From Shewanella avicenniae (GTDB lineage Bacteria > Pseudomonadota > Gammaproteobacteria > Enterobacterales > Shewanellaceae), in NCBI RefSeq assembly GCF_017354945.1, contig NZ_CP071503.1, positions 3,844,001-3,908,000 of the forward strand: a stretch of DNA of 64,000 bases. Direction: 5' to 3'. The position numbers and the translations under genes are program-made. The notes below the pieces were generated by a model. That model saw only the letters and a list, made by a program, of their open reading frames with translations, searched no databases and had not been told where the DNA came from. Shown in pieces: positions 8,549 through 18,800 of the stretch. Numbering within the stretch: position 1 is the first letter of the stretch; each line of letters starts with the position of its first letter.

Positions 8549-8590
8549 AAAGGTGGCCTACTGTAAACAACACGTAGGGCCACCTTTTTT
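8549..8590. terminator. Bidirectional terminator between the EP-repeat gene and the selO operon
   Basis: Stem AAAGGTGGCCTAC (8549-8561) with GTAGGGCCACCTTT (8574-8587), one bulged base, flanked by A-rich and T-rich runs. It terminates the leftward EP-repeat gene just upstream of the lipoprotein gene. Confidence 0.85.
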
Positions 8591-8606
8591 AAGTATATCG
8601 ATATTG

Positions 8607-9389
<783 letters not shown>

Positions 9390-9432
9390 GAAGTGATTCC
9401 TTCGATTGGCTCAATAATTTAATGCGTCTATT

Positions 9433-9455
9433 TATTGCTCTTTTTTAGAGCAATA
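9433..9455. promoter_or_regulatory. Dyad TATTGCTCT-N5-AGAGCAATA
   Basis: A perfect 9-bp inverted repeat in the 198-bp divergent spacer between the EP-repeat gene and the DsrE gene. The loop is five T. It could be an operator for either gene or a weak hairpin; the sequence alone does not decide. Confidence 0.35.
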
Positions 9456-9587
9456 TCTTTGCTGAATCAAGGTGTTAATCCGGCAAATTCAGCAAAAGTC
9501 GCAGTAATAAACCATCGACTGTCACACTTTTTAGATTTCAGCTTACTGATACACTCAAACCTTTATGCACTTAAAGGACGAGTGAAG

Positions 9588-9947
9588 ATGCAAAAAATAT
9601 TGATGGTGGCACATGCCAGCCCCTATGGCTCAGAAAAAATGTTCAATGCATTGCGTATTGCGATTGCCTTAAAAGAGTTGGCCGAGGAGCCGGTTGAACT
9701 CAAACTATTTCTGATGTCTGATGCGGTATTCAGTGCAGTGAAAGGCCAGAAAACACCTGATTTAAGCTATAACCTCGCGCAGATGCTCGACATTCTATTA
9801 GCGCAACAAGTGCCCGTTAAACTGTGTAAAACCTGCGTTGAAGCGCGCGGCGTTACCCAAGCGATGCTGATTGAAGGTGCTGAAATTGGCACCCTTGGCG
9901 ACTTAACTCAGTGGACACTCGCCGCCGATAAAGTGATGCATCTTTGA
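9588..9947 (+). CDS. DsrE-family protein
   Basis: A 119-residue small cytoplasmic protein of the DsrE/DsrF/YchN-like family, some members of which relay sulfur through a conserved Cys. It starts MQKILMVAHASPYGSEKMFNALRIA and has KLCKTCVEARGV in the C-terminal half, where the family's reactive Cys usually sits; the CKTC pair fits this. ATG 9588 follows AAAGGACGAGTGAAG. The next gene (ygbA-like) is on the same strand 140 bases on, separated by a strong dyad. Confidence 0.8.
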   Translation: MQKILMVAHASPYGSEKMFNALRIAIALKELAEEPVELKLFLMSDAVFSAVKGQKTPDLSYNLAQMLDILLAQQVPVKLCKTCVEARGVTQAMLIEGAEIGTLGDLTQWTLAADKVMHL

Positions 9948-9972
9948 TTCGCATCCATACCTTTATCCTGAT

Positions 9973-10000
9973 TGCGCATAAAAGTATTATTTTGTGCGCA
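9973..10000. promoter_or_regulatory. 28-bp dyad upstream of the ygbA-like gene
   Basis: TGCGCA-T-AAAA, six bases, TTTT-G-TGCGCA: arms of 11 bp with one mismatch, centred 102 bp before the ygbA-like start and 26 bp after the DsrE stop. There is no T-run after it, so an operator is more likely than a terminator. The sequence does not match the NsrR or NorR consensus that I know. Confidence 0.45.
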
Positions 10001-10087
10001 TCTTCTAAAAAGCGCTGCAATCCCGATGCGCTTCTGCGGCCATTCGCTACACTGAGCCTAACAGCACACGCTAATTTAGGCCGTAAT

Positions 10088-10471
10088 ATGTCCCTGTTAA
10101 CTGACCAACTTGCCGTTGAACTGCGCACTATTGAAGTAATGATGCAGATCTACTGTCGTGCGCATCACCAAGGGCAAAATGGCTTGTGTCAGGCATGCGC
10201 TGAATTGTTGGCGTATGCCGAAACTCGGCTCGATCGCTGCCCATATGGGCAACTAAAGCCCGCCTGTCGGCACTGCCCTATCCACTGCTATAAAGCTGAA
10301 CCCAAAGCGCAAGTGCAAGCGATTATGCGCTACAGCGGCCCTCGCATGCTGCTGCGCCACCCAATCTTGGCGTTACGGCATCTTTGTAAAGAGCGCCAAC
10401 CATTTCCTGAAAAACCACCCGCAAATATGGCCAATCGTTACCTGAGACAACAACAGAACAACAGCAAATAG
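10088..10471 (+). CDS. ygbA: YgbA-family (nitrous oxide-stimulated promoter) protein
   Basis: A 127-residue Cys-rich cytoplasmic protein matching E. coli YgbA: RLDRCPYGQLKPACRHCPIHCYK and IMRYSGPRMLLRHPILALRHL are the family core. In enterics the gene is induced by nitric oxide and needed for recovery from nitrosative stress. The Cys cluster (CQAC, C...CxxCxxHC) could bind a metal or Fe-S centre; this is inference. The frame is open upstream, but ATG 10088 begins the conserved protein and is the only sensible start. Confidence 0.85.
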   Translation: MSLLTDQLAVELRTIEVMMQIYCRAHHQGQNGLCQACAELLAYAETRLDRCPYGQLKPACRHCPIHCYKAEPKAQVQAIMRYSGPRMLLRHPILALRHLCKERQPFPEKPPANMANRYLRQQQNNSK

Positions 10472-10685
10472 CGGTTGAGTAAGGCGCAAAGGCGAACCTT
10501 ATCCGCTCGCAAATTGTGGCTTGAGATCCCTCAAAATCACGGCCATAAACTGAATCAGCCCTGACAGTCTGGGCAAAATCGCGCCGAATCGCGGCTTTTT
10601 CAGTGCTAATGACTAGGAATTTACATCGCTCACGGTAAGCTAATCACGTCGGCACTCAAGATGAGCAACAACAATGGAGGTGCAC

Positions 10686-11264
10686 ATGACATTATTAAAG
10701 AAGTTCAGCATTGCCTTAGTGACAATGGTCGCCAGCGTATTAATGGCGACTAGCGCTGTAGCAGACGATAGCTATGGTGCAACCTTGGCTGAATTCCAAA
10801 AAGCCACTGAAACCCATCATTTTTTTGATACTGCTTATGGCTATGCAGTATTCCCTACCGTCGGTAAAGGCGGTATCGGCATTGGCGCCGCCTACGGAAA
10901 AGGCCGAGTCTATCGCGGTGGCGTGTATACCGGCAATTCCACCTTGACCCAGCTATCCATTGGCTTCCAGCTCGGTGGTCAGGCCTACAGTGAGATCATC
11001 TTCTTCAAAGATGCTAAAGCCTATAACGACTTCACCAGCGGCAGCTTTGAGTTTGGTGCACAAGCTTCAGCAGTGGCGATAAATTTGGGCGCCAACGCAC
11101 AGGCGGGAACAACGGGCAACTCCGCAGCAGCTGGACAGCACGGTGGCAGTCAAACGGCCAGAGCAGCTTATATCAACGGCATGGCTGTATTTACCGCAGC
11201 CAAAGGCGGTTTAATGTTTGAAGCGGCGTTAGCAGGACAATCCTTTACCTTTGACCAACGCTAA
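10686..11264 (+). CDS. SYLF/YSC84-domain secreted lipid-binding protein
   Basis: 192 residues with a signal peptide (cleavage after ...TSAVA, about residue 26) and the SYLF domain found in YSC84/SH3YL1 and bacterial BPSL1445-like proteins, which bind phospholipids. Visible: AYGYAVFPTVGKGGIGIGAAYGKG, GGQAYSEIIFFKDAKAYNDF, FGAQASAVAINLGA, and AKGGLMFEAALAGQSF at the end. ATG 10686 lies after a perfect GGAGGT; the ATG at 10674 overlaps that ribosome site and is rejected. The product is periplasmic or outer-membrane associated. Confidence 0.85.
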   Translation: MTLLKKFSIALVTMVASVLMATSAVADDSYGATLAEFQKATETHHFFDTAYGYAVFPTVGKGGIGIGAAYGKGRVYRGGVYTGNSTLTQLSIGFQLGGQAYSEIIFFKDAKAYNDFTSGSFEFGAQASAVAINLGANAQAGTTGNSAAAGQHGGSQTARAAYINGMAVFTAAKGGLMFEAALAGQSFTFDQR

Positions 11265-11320
11265 CCTCTAATGAAATCTGCGGGAGGAGACTGGCACGCA
11301 ACCGTCACTCCCGTTGTTAA

Positions 11321-12361
11321 TCACCAGCCGATAATACTGCGGCTACGCTCACCCAGCTTATGTTTTATCCACAATGCCACTAGTACACTGCCACCCAGTT
11401 GAATTCCAAATATCAGCGTTGAATACAGTATTGAGGTCAATGCCGATCCTGGGGCTAACTTAAAGTGAATGAAATACGACACATCGCCAATCGCAAGCGA
11501 AAACAGCGGATGTAGAAAGAAGATGGCAAAACTCATATCAGCTAAGCGAGTTAACCACAGCTGTTCGCCTTGTTGCGCCAACCATTCACAGCCTTGGAGC
11601 ACCAATACGCATAGCGCAACTTTCTGTAAAAATTGCCAATCAAAGCCGTTATTAAACTCCCAAAAATTTTTATGGTAGTTACCTAGATGTCCCTCAACAT
11701 AGGTTTGCATCACCAATGTCAGTAGCAACAGCCCCCAAGACAACCAGCCGATCTGCTGTTTATAGCGTGCCAGCACTGTGTCATCTTGCGAATAACAGAT
11801 CCCAAGTAAATAAAACGGTGAGAAATAGAGTGCCGACTGCAACACGTTCACGTTGCCAATGGGCCGCTGTACGATCAACGCCAGCACTGAAACAATGAGC
11901 AGCCAGAACCAGCGGGCACTCGCCGTTAATCTGATATAGGCAAGAAACAACGGCGATAACACAAAGATCAGCAAAATAAACGGGATATACCAGTGCGGAT
12001 AAAGCACATAGCCGTTACGCACTGTGTACCACACATCCAATGGCAGTTGCTGCACACTGTGGTGCTCGACCCACAACCAATGTGGCACTAAGGCCAGCAA
12101 CCCCACCGCCGATACTAGCAAAAATGGCCATAACACATTGTCTATTTTGTTGCTCATAAAACGGCGGAATTCAAAGCGGCTATAAAACACCCGATGAAAA
12201 AAATAGCCCGAAATAAACACAAACAAGGCGGTACCACCGCGAATGAGATTCTCTAAAAATGCAGGAAACCCCTCTTCAGAGTTGTAGATGCTGTGTCCGG
12301 CCACAATCAACATAATGGCAACGCCGCGCATGTAGACAAACTCAAGTTGTTTTTGACGCAT
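11321..12361 (-). CDS. Acyltransferase 3-family membrane protein
   Basis: A 346-residue polytopic inner-membrane protein with about ten transmembrane segments, of the acyltransferase 3 (OafA/WecH/NolX-like) family that O-acylates surface sugars. N-terminal motif LEFVYMRGVAIMLIVAGHS carries the family's conserved R and catalytic His (H23). FVFISGYFF follows, and PHWYIPFILLIFVLSPLF and FFLHPLF are typical. It stands alone, so its glycan target cannot be inferred. Confidence 0.8.
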   Translation of the reverse strand: MRQKQLEFVYMRGVAIMLIVAGHSIYNSEEGFPAFLENLIRGGTALFVFISGYFFHRVFYSRFEFRRFMSNKIDNVLWPFLLVSAVGLLALVPHWLWVEHHSVQQLPLDVWYTVRNGYVLYPHWYIPFILLIFVLSPLFLAYIRLTASARWFWLLIVSVLALIVQRPIGNVNVLQSALYFSPFYLLGICYSQDDTVLARYKQQIGWLSWGLLLLTLVMQTYVEGHLGNYHKNFWEFNNGFDWQFLQKVALCVLVLQGCEWLAQQGEQLWLTRLADMSFAIFFLHPLFSLAIGDVSYFIHFKLAPGSALTSILYSTLIFGIQLGGSVLVALWIKHKLGERSRSIIGW

Positions 12362-12664
12362 TACAACTCCAATAACACTATGGAAAATCAGGGAAATTAA
12401 GCAAACGACAGCGCAGGAACTACGCTCTGAGGCTGGAATAAACGCCTAGATAATAACCTGTTTTAGCGCCAACACAATAGCCACAAATGAAAATGTTATT
12501 ATCCTTTTAATTCATTATGTTACATTGTTAAAACTTAGTAATTACTGGCAAAACCCAACGTCTTTTCAGCACAACTCGACTCAGGCCGCAAACAGGCTTA
12601 ATCTGCTTTTATTACCAGAGTCGTTGTTGCCGTTATTGCAACGCCAAAACGGAAGCTATTTGTG
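12362..12664. other. Intergenic spacer between divergent genes
   Basis: 303 bases between the acyltransferase start and the GNAT gene. The middle (about 12480-12540) is AT-rich and probably holds the two promoters. I see no reading frame, RNA or strong repeat. Confidence 0.5.
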
Positions 12665-13186
12665 ATGCACGCTCGCCCTGTATACAAAACTGATGCCGCC
12701 AAACTGTCAGATTACTTCACTCGAAACCAGTCGCATTTTCAACGCTGGGATCCACTGCGCCCAGTAAATTTCCACAGTGTGGCCAATTGGCAACAAAGAT
12801 TGAACCATCTCTATACTGAACCACGTACTGAGTATTGGTTTGCACTAGCAGACGCGGAGAAAATTATTGCCCATTGTGCGTTAAGCAATGTGGTACAAGG
12901 GCCGTTTCAGGCGTGCTACATGGGCTATGGCATCGACGCCGACTACCAAGGTCGCGGTTTAATGCCAAACTTATGTCAAACCGCATTGGCCTTTGGGTTT
13001 CAGCGTTTATCACTGCACAGAGTGATGGCGAACTATATGCCTCACAACCTGCGTTCTGGCGCGCTACTGGCAAGGCTCGGCTTTGAAAAAGAAGGGCTCG
13101 CAAAAGAGTATTTATGTATTAATGGGGAATGGCAGGACCATGTGTTGACCTCGCTGTTAGCACGTCACTTTAATGCCCCACGTTGA
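12665..13186 (+). CDS. RimJ-like GNAT N-acetyltransferase
   Basis: A 173-residue GNAT-fold enzyme closest in pattern to RimJ/RimL, which acetylate the N-terminus of ribosomal proteins: FTRNQSHFQRWDPLRP, then the acetyl-CoA loop GYGIDADYQGRGLMP, HRVMANYMPHNLRSGALLARLGFEKEG and GEWQDHVLTSLL. The target may be a ribosomal protein or something else. GTG 12662 or ATG 12665 is the start; GGAAG lies 9 bases before the ATG. A GST gene follows, beginning 17 bases after the stop. Confidence 0.8.
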   Translation: MHARPVYKTDAAKLSDYFTRNQSHFQRWDPLRPVNFHSVANWQQRLNHLYTEPRTEYWFALADAEKIIAHCALSNVVQGPFQACYMGYGIDADYQGRGLMPNLCQTALAFGFQRLSLHRVMANYMPHNLRSGALLARLGFEKEGLAKEYLCINGEWQDHVLTSLLARHFNAPR

Positions 13187-13202
13187 TTTACCGAGGAAGC
13201 TT

Positions 13203-13853
13203 ATGATTCAAGTGCACCATTTAGAGCAGTCACGATCGTTTCGCATAATCTGGCTATTAGAAGAGCTAGGGCTGGAATATGAGGTAGTGACTTACCGTCG
13301 CGATCCAACAACCTATGGCGCACCCGCCGCGTTAACCCGCATTCATCCGCTCGGCAAATCCCCAGTGATCACCGATGGCAACATCACCGTGGCCGAGTCC
13401 GCTGCGATTATTGAATATCTGCTAGATAACTACGACCTCGAAGGCAAGTTCAGACCAAAAGCTGGACAAGCGCTGTTGGATTATCGCTACTGGATGCACT
13501 TTGCTGAAGGTTCGTTGATGCCATTGTTAGTGATGCGCTTAGTGCTGGGGAAAGTTAAGCAACGGCCGATGCCATTTTTCGCCAAACCGATTGCACGTAA
13601 GCTGGTTGATAGCATCGACAGCGCCTTTATCACCCCACGTTTGCTACCGCAGTTAGCCCTGATTAACACTTGGCTTGAAACCCATTCATGGTTTGCCGGG
13701 GATACCCTCAGTGGTGCTGATTTTCAGATGGAATTGGCACTACGCTTTGCCGTATCAACTACCGATATCACGGCTTTACCCCATATCGCCGCTTATCTCC
13801 AAAAAACGGCCGCCCGCCCAGCGCATCAAATTGCCGCGGAAAAAGCGCAATAG
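13203..13853 (+). CDS. Glutathione S-transferase family protein
   Basis: 216 residues with an N-terminal thioredoxin-like domain (Ser in LEQSRSFRIIWLLEELGLEYEVV, and PVITDGNITVAESAAIIEYL, the glutathione-binding ES pair) and an all-helical C-terminal domain. Resembles the YfcF/YncG-type bacterial GSTs; substrate unknown. ATG 13203 follows GAGGAAG; the upstream ATG at 13173 overlaps the GNAT gene and lacks a ribosome site. Probably co-transcribed with the GNAT gene. Confidence 0.88.
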   Translation: MIQVHHLEQSRSFRIIWLLEELGLEYEVVTYRRDPTTYGAPAALTRIHPLGKSPVITDGNITVAESAAIIEYLLDNYDLEGKFRPKAGQALLDYRYWMHFAEGSLMPLLVMRLVLGKVKQRPMPFFAKPIARKLVDSIDSAFITPRLLPQLALINTWLETHSWFAGDTLSGADFQMELALRFAVSTTDITALPHIAAYLQKTAARPAHQIAAEKAQ

Positions 13854-13883
13854 TAAGTAGTCACTTACAACGCACTACTCAAT

Positions 13884-14086
13884 ATCGGACAATGACTAAC
13901 GTAATTAAGACATACTTATCAAAAAACGCCACATTGTCCGATTTTCAATACAGGTTGTCCGATTTGATACTTCACGCCAAAGCATAGGCTCTTTAGTTTA
14001 TCTCCATAGACAGCAACATCTTAGGTGGTGACACGAGCGAGATGGCTCGCGCTACTAGTTTTACTCAGGATGTTGCCCTGTCCGAT
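13884..14086. promoter_or_regulatory. Four TGTCCGAT elements upstream of the membrane protein/AraC operon
   Basis: The octamer TGTCCGAT occurs at 13935-13942, 13956-13963 and 14079-14086, and inverted at 13884-13891. Copies 2 and 3 are spaced 21 bp start to start (two helical turns) and share the longer form TTGTCCGATTT. The last copy ends 34 bp before the start codon of the membrane protein gene. Direct repeats at two-turn spacing are characteristic of AraC-type half-sites. Both the AraC regulator encoded in this operon and the AraC-tailed hybrid kinase downstream are candidates to bind them. Confidence 0.65.
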
Positions 14087-14119
14087 TATCATCAAAGGTG
14101 AATCGCCAAGGAGATACTG

Positions 14120-14602
14120 ATGTTGGAGTTTGCTAACAAGTCCGCTGCAGACTTTAGCGCTGCGAGCATGGCTCACGACACTGCCGCATCGTCAATGCCA
14201 ACCCACCTAGTCAGCGCAACTGCCCCTGGTTCAGAGGTTACGCTCGCTGCAACGGCAAGCACAGAACCCGCTGAAGCAGAGCTATGGCAGGTTGATGAAT
14301 TGCAATTCAAAGATAATCAATCATTGTTTGATTGGTTATTTATTCTGACCATCTATTTCACCATCAGTTTGTTGGTGAGCTATCTGTTGTACCACATCGC
14401 AGCAATATCACACCTTGACTCATTTGAGACTAAATTAACCTTCTCCAGCTTGCTGTTGATCATGCAATTACTGCTGACCCATGTGGTATGGCGCGCTGGC
14501 AGTAAGGTGATCCAACAAACCCATTGGGCGCCTATATTCGCGTTGCTGTTGGTAACGATAGGTGTCGGAGCTTTGGGTCAATGCTGCTTGCTGTGGGGGT
14601 AA
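14120..14602 (+). CDS. Small membrane protein, unknown function
   Basis: 160 residues: an Ala/Ser/Thr-rich N-terminal tail of about 65 residues with no signal peptide, then three predicted membrane helices (about 70-92, 106-124 and 136-158). AAGGAGAT precedes the start. It is followed 7 bases later by the AraC regulator gene, so the two are almost certainly one operon under the TGTCCGAT elements. I recognise no family. A membrane partner or output for the regulator is a reasonable guess only. Confidence 0.6.
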   Translation: MLEFANKSAADFSAASMAHDTAASSMPTHLVSATAPGSEVTLAATASTEPAEAELWQVDELQFKDNQSLFDWLFILTIYFTISLLVSYLLYHIAAISHLDSFETKLTFSSLLLIMQLLLTHVVWRAGSKVIQQTHWAPIFALLLVTIGVGALGQCCLLWG

Positions 14603-14609
14603 GGAAACC

Positions 14610-15893
14610 ATGACAGAACAACTTTCACGTCTCCGTGGCACAGGATTACAGGTACCGACTAAGTCCGAATCACCTAAAAAGCCTCTCAACAGCCCGTTGG
14701 ATTTAGCCAATCCACAGCTGCAACATATTTCGACGCGCAACAGCCTGAGTAACTTTGAATACATCAAACAACTGCTCGGCGAAGAAAGTGCACTGAAGTT
14801 GTTTGACGGTATTTTGCAAAATCCCGACTCACAGCTGTACCGTTGCTATCAAGGTAAACCGCTCGACCTTAACTTTTTCTGCTCACCCGACTATTGGTAT
14901 TGCAACGAGATCAACTTGCGCATTTTTGCCAATGCGGCGGCGCTTGGGGTCGATTTGGAACAGATGGGCTACCACACGGTGCAGATGTCATTACAACAGC
15001 GCCAACAAACCATTTTGGGGCTAATTCATCTGCTAGGCGTTGAAAAGATTTTTAAACAAGCGCAAAAGGTCAATGCGCTCTACAACCGCACCAAAAGTGT
15101 AGAGATTTACTCCGTGTCCAAAACTGGTGTGATGGGGCAACTGCAATATCATCCCGGACTGCAGCATTCACTCCATGTCACCACCTACAATATTGGCTGT
15201 TATCGCGGCGTACTCGAATATTTGGGCTATCAGGAAGTAAAAGTGGAGTTGCTAGAAGAACACTTTGCGACTGATACCCAACCCGGCTCAACCATGCTGG
15301 GATTTTCTTGGAAGCCAATGAGCCTGAAACAACGGCTCGCCATGTTGCTCGGTAACCTGATGTGCCCAAGACTATTCACCCAATACCTCAGTTCAAGTCA
15401 GTGTTTGCGCCGCTACCATCAACCGGTGGTGGATGCACATCAGTACTATCAACAACGCACCCAAAACTTGATCACCGAGTTAGAGCAGCAATACGGCCAG
15501 CGACTGTCGCTAAAACAACTGGAAATTGAACGTTTAAATGATGTGGTTACCGAACAGCAAGCCGTACTAACCCGTTTGCAAGATCCGTTTGCGCTGCGGG
15601 CGGAAAAGTGGCTGGAACAAAATGGCTGCAAGATGGGGGTTTCAGCCACCGATTTTGCTGCCGATTTTTGTATGTCTGAGCGCACACTCAACCGCAAACT
15701 CGGTGACAGCTTAGGCGCGCCAGCGAAAACCCTGATTAATCGCTATAAGCTTAATAAATCCAGACATTTGCTCGAACAAGGGGTACCCATTATTCACACC
15801 GCCGAAGCCTGTGGATTTAGCAGCCCAAGCTACTTTACTCAAGCGTTTAAGAAGCAGTTCGGCTATACCCCGTCGGAGTGCAAAGCCAGTTAA
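14610..15893 (+). CDS. AraC-family transcriptional regulator with a long N-terminal region
   Basis: 427 residues. The C-terminal 95 or so form the AraC double HTH: FAADFCMSERTLNRKL (first helix-turn-helix, about residue 348) and IIHTAEACGFSSPSYFTQAFKKQFGYTPSECK. A predicted coiled coil (about 280-325, many Gln/Leu) precedes it. The first 250 residues form an unrecognised sensor region; the part with YNRTKSVEIYSVSKTGVMGQ and HVTTYNIGCYRGVLEYLGY resembles small ligand-binding modules seen in some bacterial sensors, but I cannot name it. ATG 14610 follows AAGGAA. Its stop overlaps the stop of the hybrid kinase on the other strand by four bases. Confidence 0.85.
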   Translation: MTEQLSRLRGTGLQVPTKSESPKKPLNSPLDLANPQLQHISTRNSLSNFEYIKQLLGEESALKLFDGILQNPDSQLYRCYQGKPLDLNFFCSPDYWYCNEINLRIFANAAALGVDLEQMGYHTVQMSLQQRQQTILGLIHLLGVEKIFKQAQKVNALYNRTKSVEIYSVSKTGVMGQLQYHPGLQHSLHVTTYNIGCYRGVLEYLGYQEVKVELLEEHFATDTQPGSTMLGFSWKPMSLKQRLAMLLGNLMCPRLFTQYLSSSQCLRRYHQPVVDAHQYYQQRTQNLITELEQQYGQRLSLKQLEIERLNDVVTEQQAVLTRLQDPFALRAEKWLEQNGCKMGVSATDFAADFCMSERTLNRKLGDSLGAPAKTLINRYKLNKSRHLLEQGVPIIHTAEACGFSSPSYFTQAFKKQFGYTPSECKAS

Positions 15894-18800
15894 GCTGAGG
15901 ACTTTTGCCCCATTCTTTGCCGAAATGCCGATGGGGTTTGTTGATAATGTTCTTTGAATACCTTATTGAAGTGCGACGCAGTGGCGTAGCCGCAGCGATC
16001 GGCAATCAATGAGATAGGCAAACTGCTCGTTTCGAGTAACTGTTTCGCATGCCGCATCCGCCTTAAGGTGATGATTTGGCTGAGAGAACTTTGATAACGA
16101 TGCACACAATAACGGTTTAACTGACGACTACTCAGATGCACCGCATTAGCCAGGTATTCAACGGAGAGCATATCGGAGTTACCTTTGGCAATGCCGTCGT
16201 CAATCAGCGTCAGTACCTGTTGCAACACCCCATCCGATTTAGATTGCAGCGCTACGTTTAAGCTATCCTCGTCTTCAGTTTGTTCCTGCTGCAGCTGCGC
16301 ACGGGCAAAATCGGCACAATGGCGCATGGTATTGAGCAAGTTGCGGCATTTGCTGAGCAATAACGGCGGCGCAATCGGTTTCACCATATAGTCGTTTGCT
16401 TCTGCCATCATCCCTGCCATTTTGTTACTTTCATCTGCCCATGCGGAGAGCAGCAACATCGGAATATGCGCAAATCGAGCATCGCTCTTGAGCTGTTTAG
16501 TCAGATCAATCCCGTTTAAACGCGGCATCTGCACATCACTGATAATCAGATCTGGCATATTCTGCTGTAACCAACTTAATGCATCACACCCGTCAACCGC
16601 CGTCGCCACCTCAAATTCACTGCGCAGTATCGCTGCCAACTGGCGCCGTAATTCAGCGTCATCTTCGACCAATAACAGCAGCGCTGGCTGTTGATGTTCA
16701 ACCGCAATAGCCAGCGGTTCTGCCACCGCTTCTGTGACTGTTATAGGCAGGCTGGCGGTAAAGCTCACGGCATCTGGCTCTATATTCAGCACAATCTCAC
16801 CACCAAGCTGTTGACAGAGGTCTTTAACGATATGCAGCCCTAACCCAGAGCCAACTTGTTCTGAATTATCGCGAAAACGTCGTTCAAAAATCTTGCTACT
16901 GGCGGCAGCGCTAATCGTCGTGCCGTGGTTCATCACCGTCAGCTTGGCAGTCTGCTCCTCATAGACTAACGCCACATCAATCTTGGCACCGATTGGGCTG
17001 TACTTGATCGCATTTGACAGCAAGTTAGACACAATCAGCTCAAAGCTTTGCTTCTGCCAAAAACCATGACGATTGTAATCATCACCAGCTAGAGTGAGCT
17101 GCTGTTGCTTATCTTCCGCCAAGCGTCGGTACGTACTGACGATAGACTGCAAGGTATCGAACACAGGCACATAACTGCTGGGGCTATCACCACGGGAATG
17201 CGCACCGATTTGCAGTAATTGGTCGATAAATTGATTGAGTCGTTGTCCTGCCCGCTCCGCTTCATCGCTAAGCTGCGCCAACTTGCCCGTCACTTGTTGT
17301 TTAATCTGGTAGATGGGCAGCAGCATCAAGCTGAGTGGTGTACGCAACTCATGACTGAGGTATTCCAGCATCCGTTGCTGCTCAGCTAAGGCATCGTGCA
17401 GCTCCACGTTGGCATCAGCTAATTGCCGTGTCTTTTGCATCACCAGCTTGTTCAGTGATTCATTGCGGCGGATGAGCGTCCGTTGCCGATAATGGATCAA
17501 CAGCACCAGCGCCATAATCGCCAGTACAACATACCCAAATCGCGCGGTGCGGGTAGCATACCAAGGCGTGAACACCGACAAGCTAACTGTATGTATATCA
17601 CTGAGTGGTTCACCATGCTGATTGGTAGCTTGATACTCCAACTCCGTGGCACCAAACGGCAAATGGTTTAAATAGATATCAAACGGCGGCGCGAGATGTT
17701 GCCACTCGCTCTGATTAAGCCGATAGCGCATGCCCACCATGCTGCCGAGTGGCGCGGCAGCAAAGCTCAATTGCACATCGTTGCCGTTGCCAAGTTCGGG
17801 CAAGTGTTCCAGATAGGGCACATTAAACACCGAGCTATTAGGCAAGGGTTTATCAGCATGACGAATATTGGCAATGAACGGTGTTACCGCAGTTTGTTCG
17901 GGCTGATATGCCGATGGCGTCACTTTGACCACACCGCACAGGCCACCAAAATAGAGATCGCCATTGGCCGCTTTATAGGTCGCTTCAGAATCAAATTCAC
18001 TGCAGGGCAAGCCATCATCTTCATCGATAATATTCAGCGAGGCGATACAAGCCTGCTGCCCGACACCCTTGTCGCACAAACGTACCACAGCCAGCCCTTT
18101 ATCTGTGCTTAACCACAGCCGCTGCTGTTCATCCTGCTCGATGCCGTAAATGATATTGGAGGGTAATCCCTGCTGCTCCGCAATTTGCCAGATTAGCTCA
18201 CCCTCAGTAGAGAAATACTGTAAACCACCACCCCAACTGCCCAGCAAAAAGCCTTCTTTGTAGGTCTTTAATACAAAGGGATAGCGGTTGATGGGTTGAT
18301 TGTCGTGGATGAAGGTTTCAGTTCCAGTGTTTGGATCGATGAACTTGATAGCAGCCGCTCCGACTTCAGCATGCAGGCCAAACAACCATCTCCCATTAAT
18401 ATTTGCAGCTGCTCTAACTGCTTGTTTCTGAATCAAGTTCCTTTCTAAAATGGGTTGTTCATTAGCAAGTGACCAATAATTAAGAAATCGATAGCCCAAT
18501 TGCCAAATATGGTCTCCATCGGCATACAACCCGAAAGACTGCTTTTGATCCAATTGTTGCCAGTCGCCATCGGGGCTACGTCGCCATAACCCGTAATAAC
18601 CTGATGCCCAGAGATATTGCTTCGAATCGATATAAAGACTGCGCCAAGCCGTTTGTCCCTTCTCAGGTGTAATATCCTCGATTAACTGACCACTATCTGA
18701 ATCGAGGATATAGATTCCTTGATCTTGAGTTGCTACGACTAGGCGTTGCTCATCTAACTGAAGTGTCGAACGTGTTTCATCTGTGGGTAATTCGCTATTT

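Noticed and set aside
9930..9956. NsrR-type site GATGC...GCATC at the end of the DsrE gene
   Set aside because: The arms are 11 bases apart whereas NsrR needs 9, and it lies within coding sequence.
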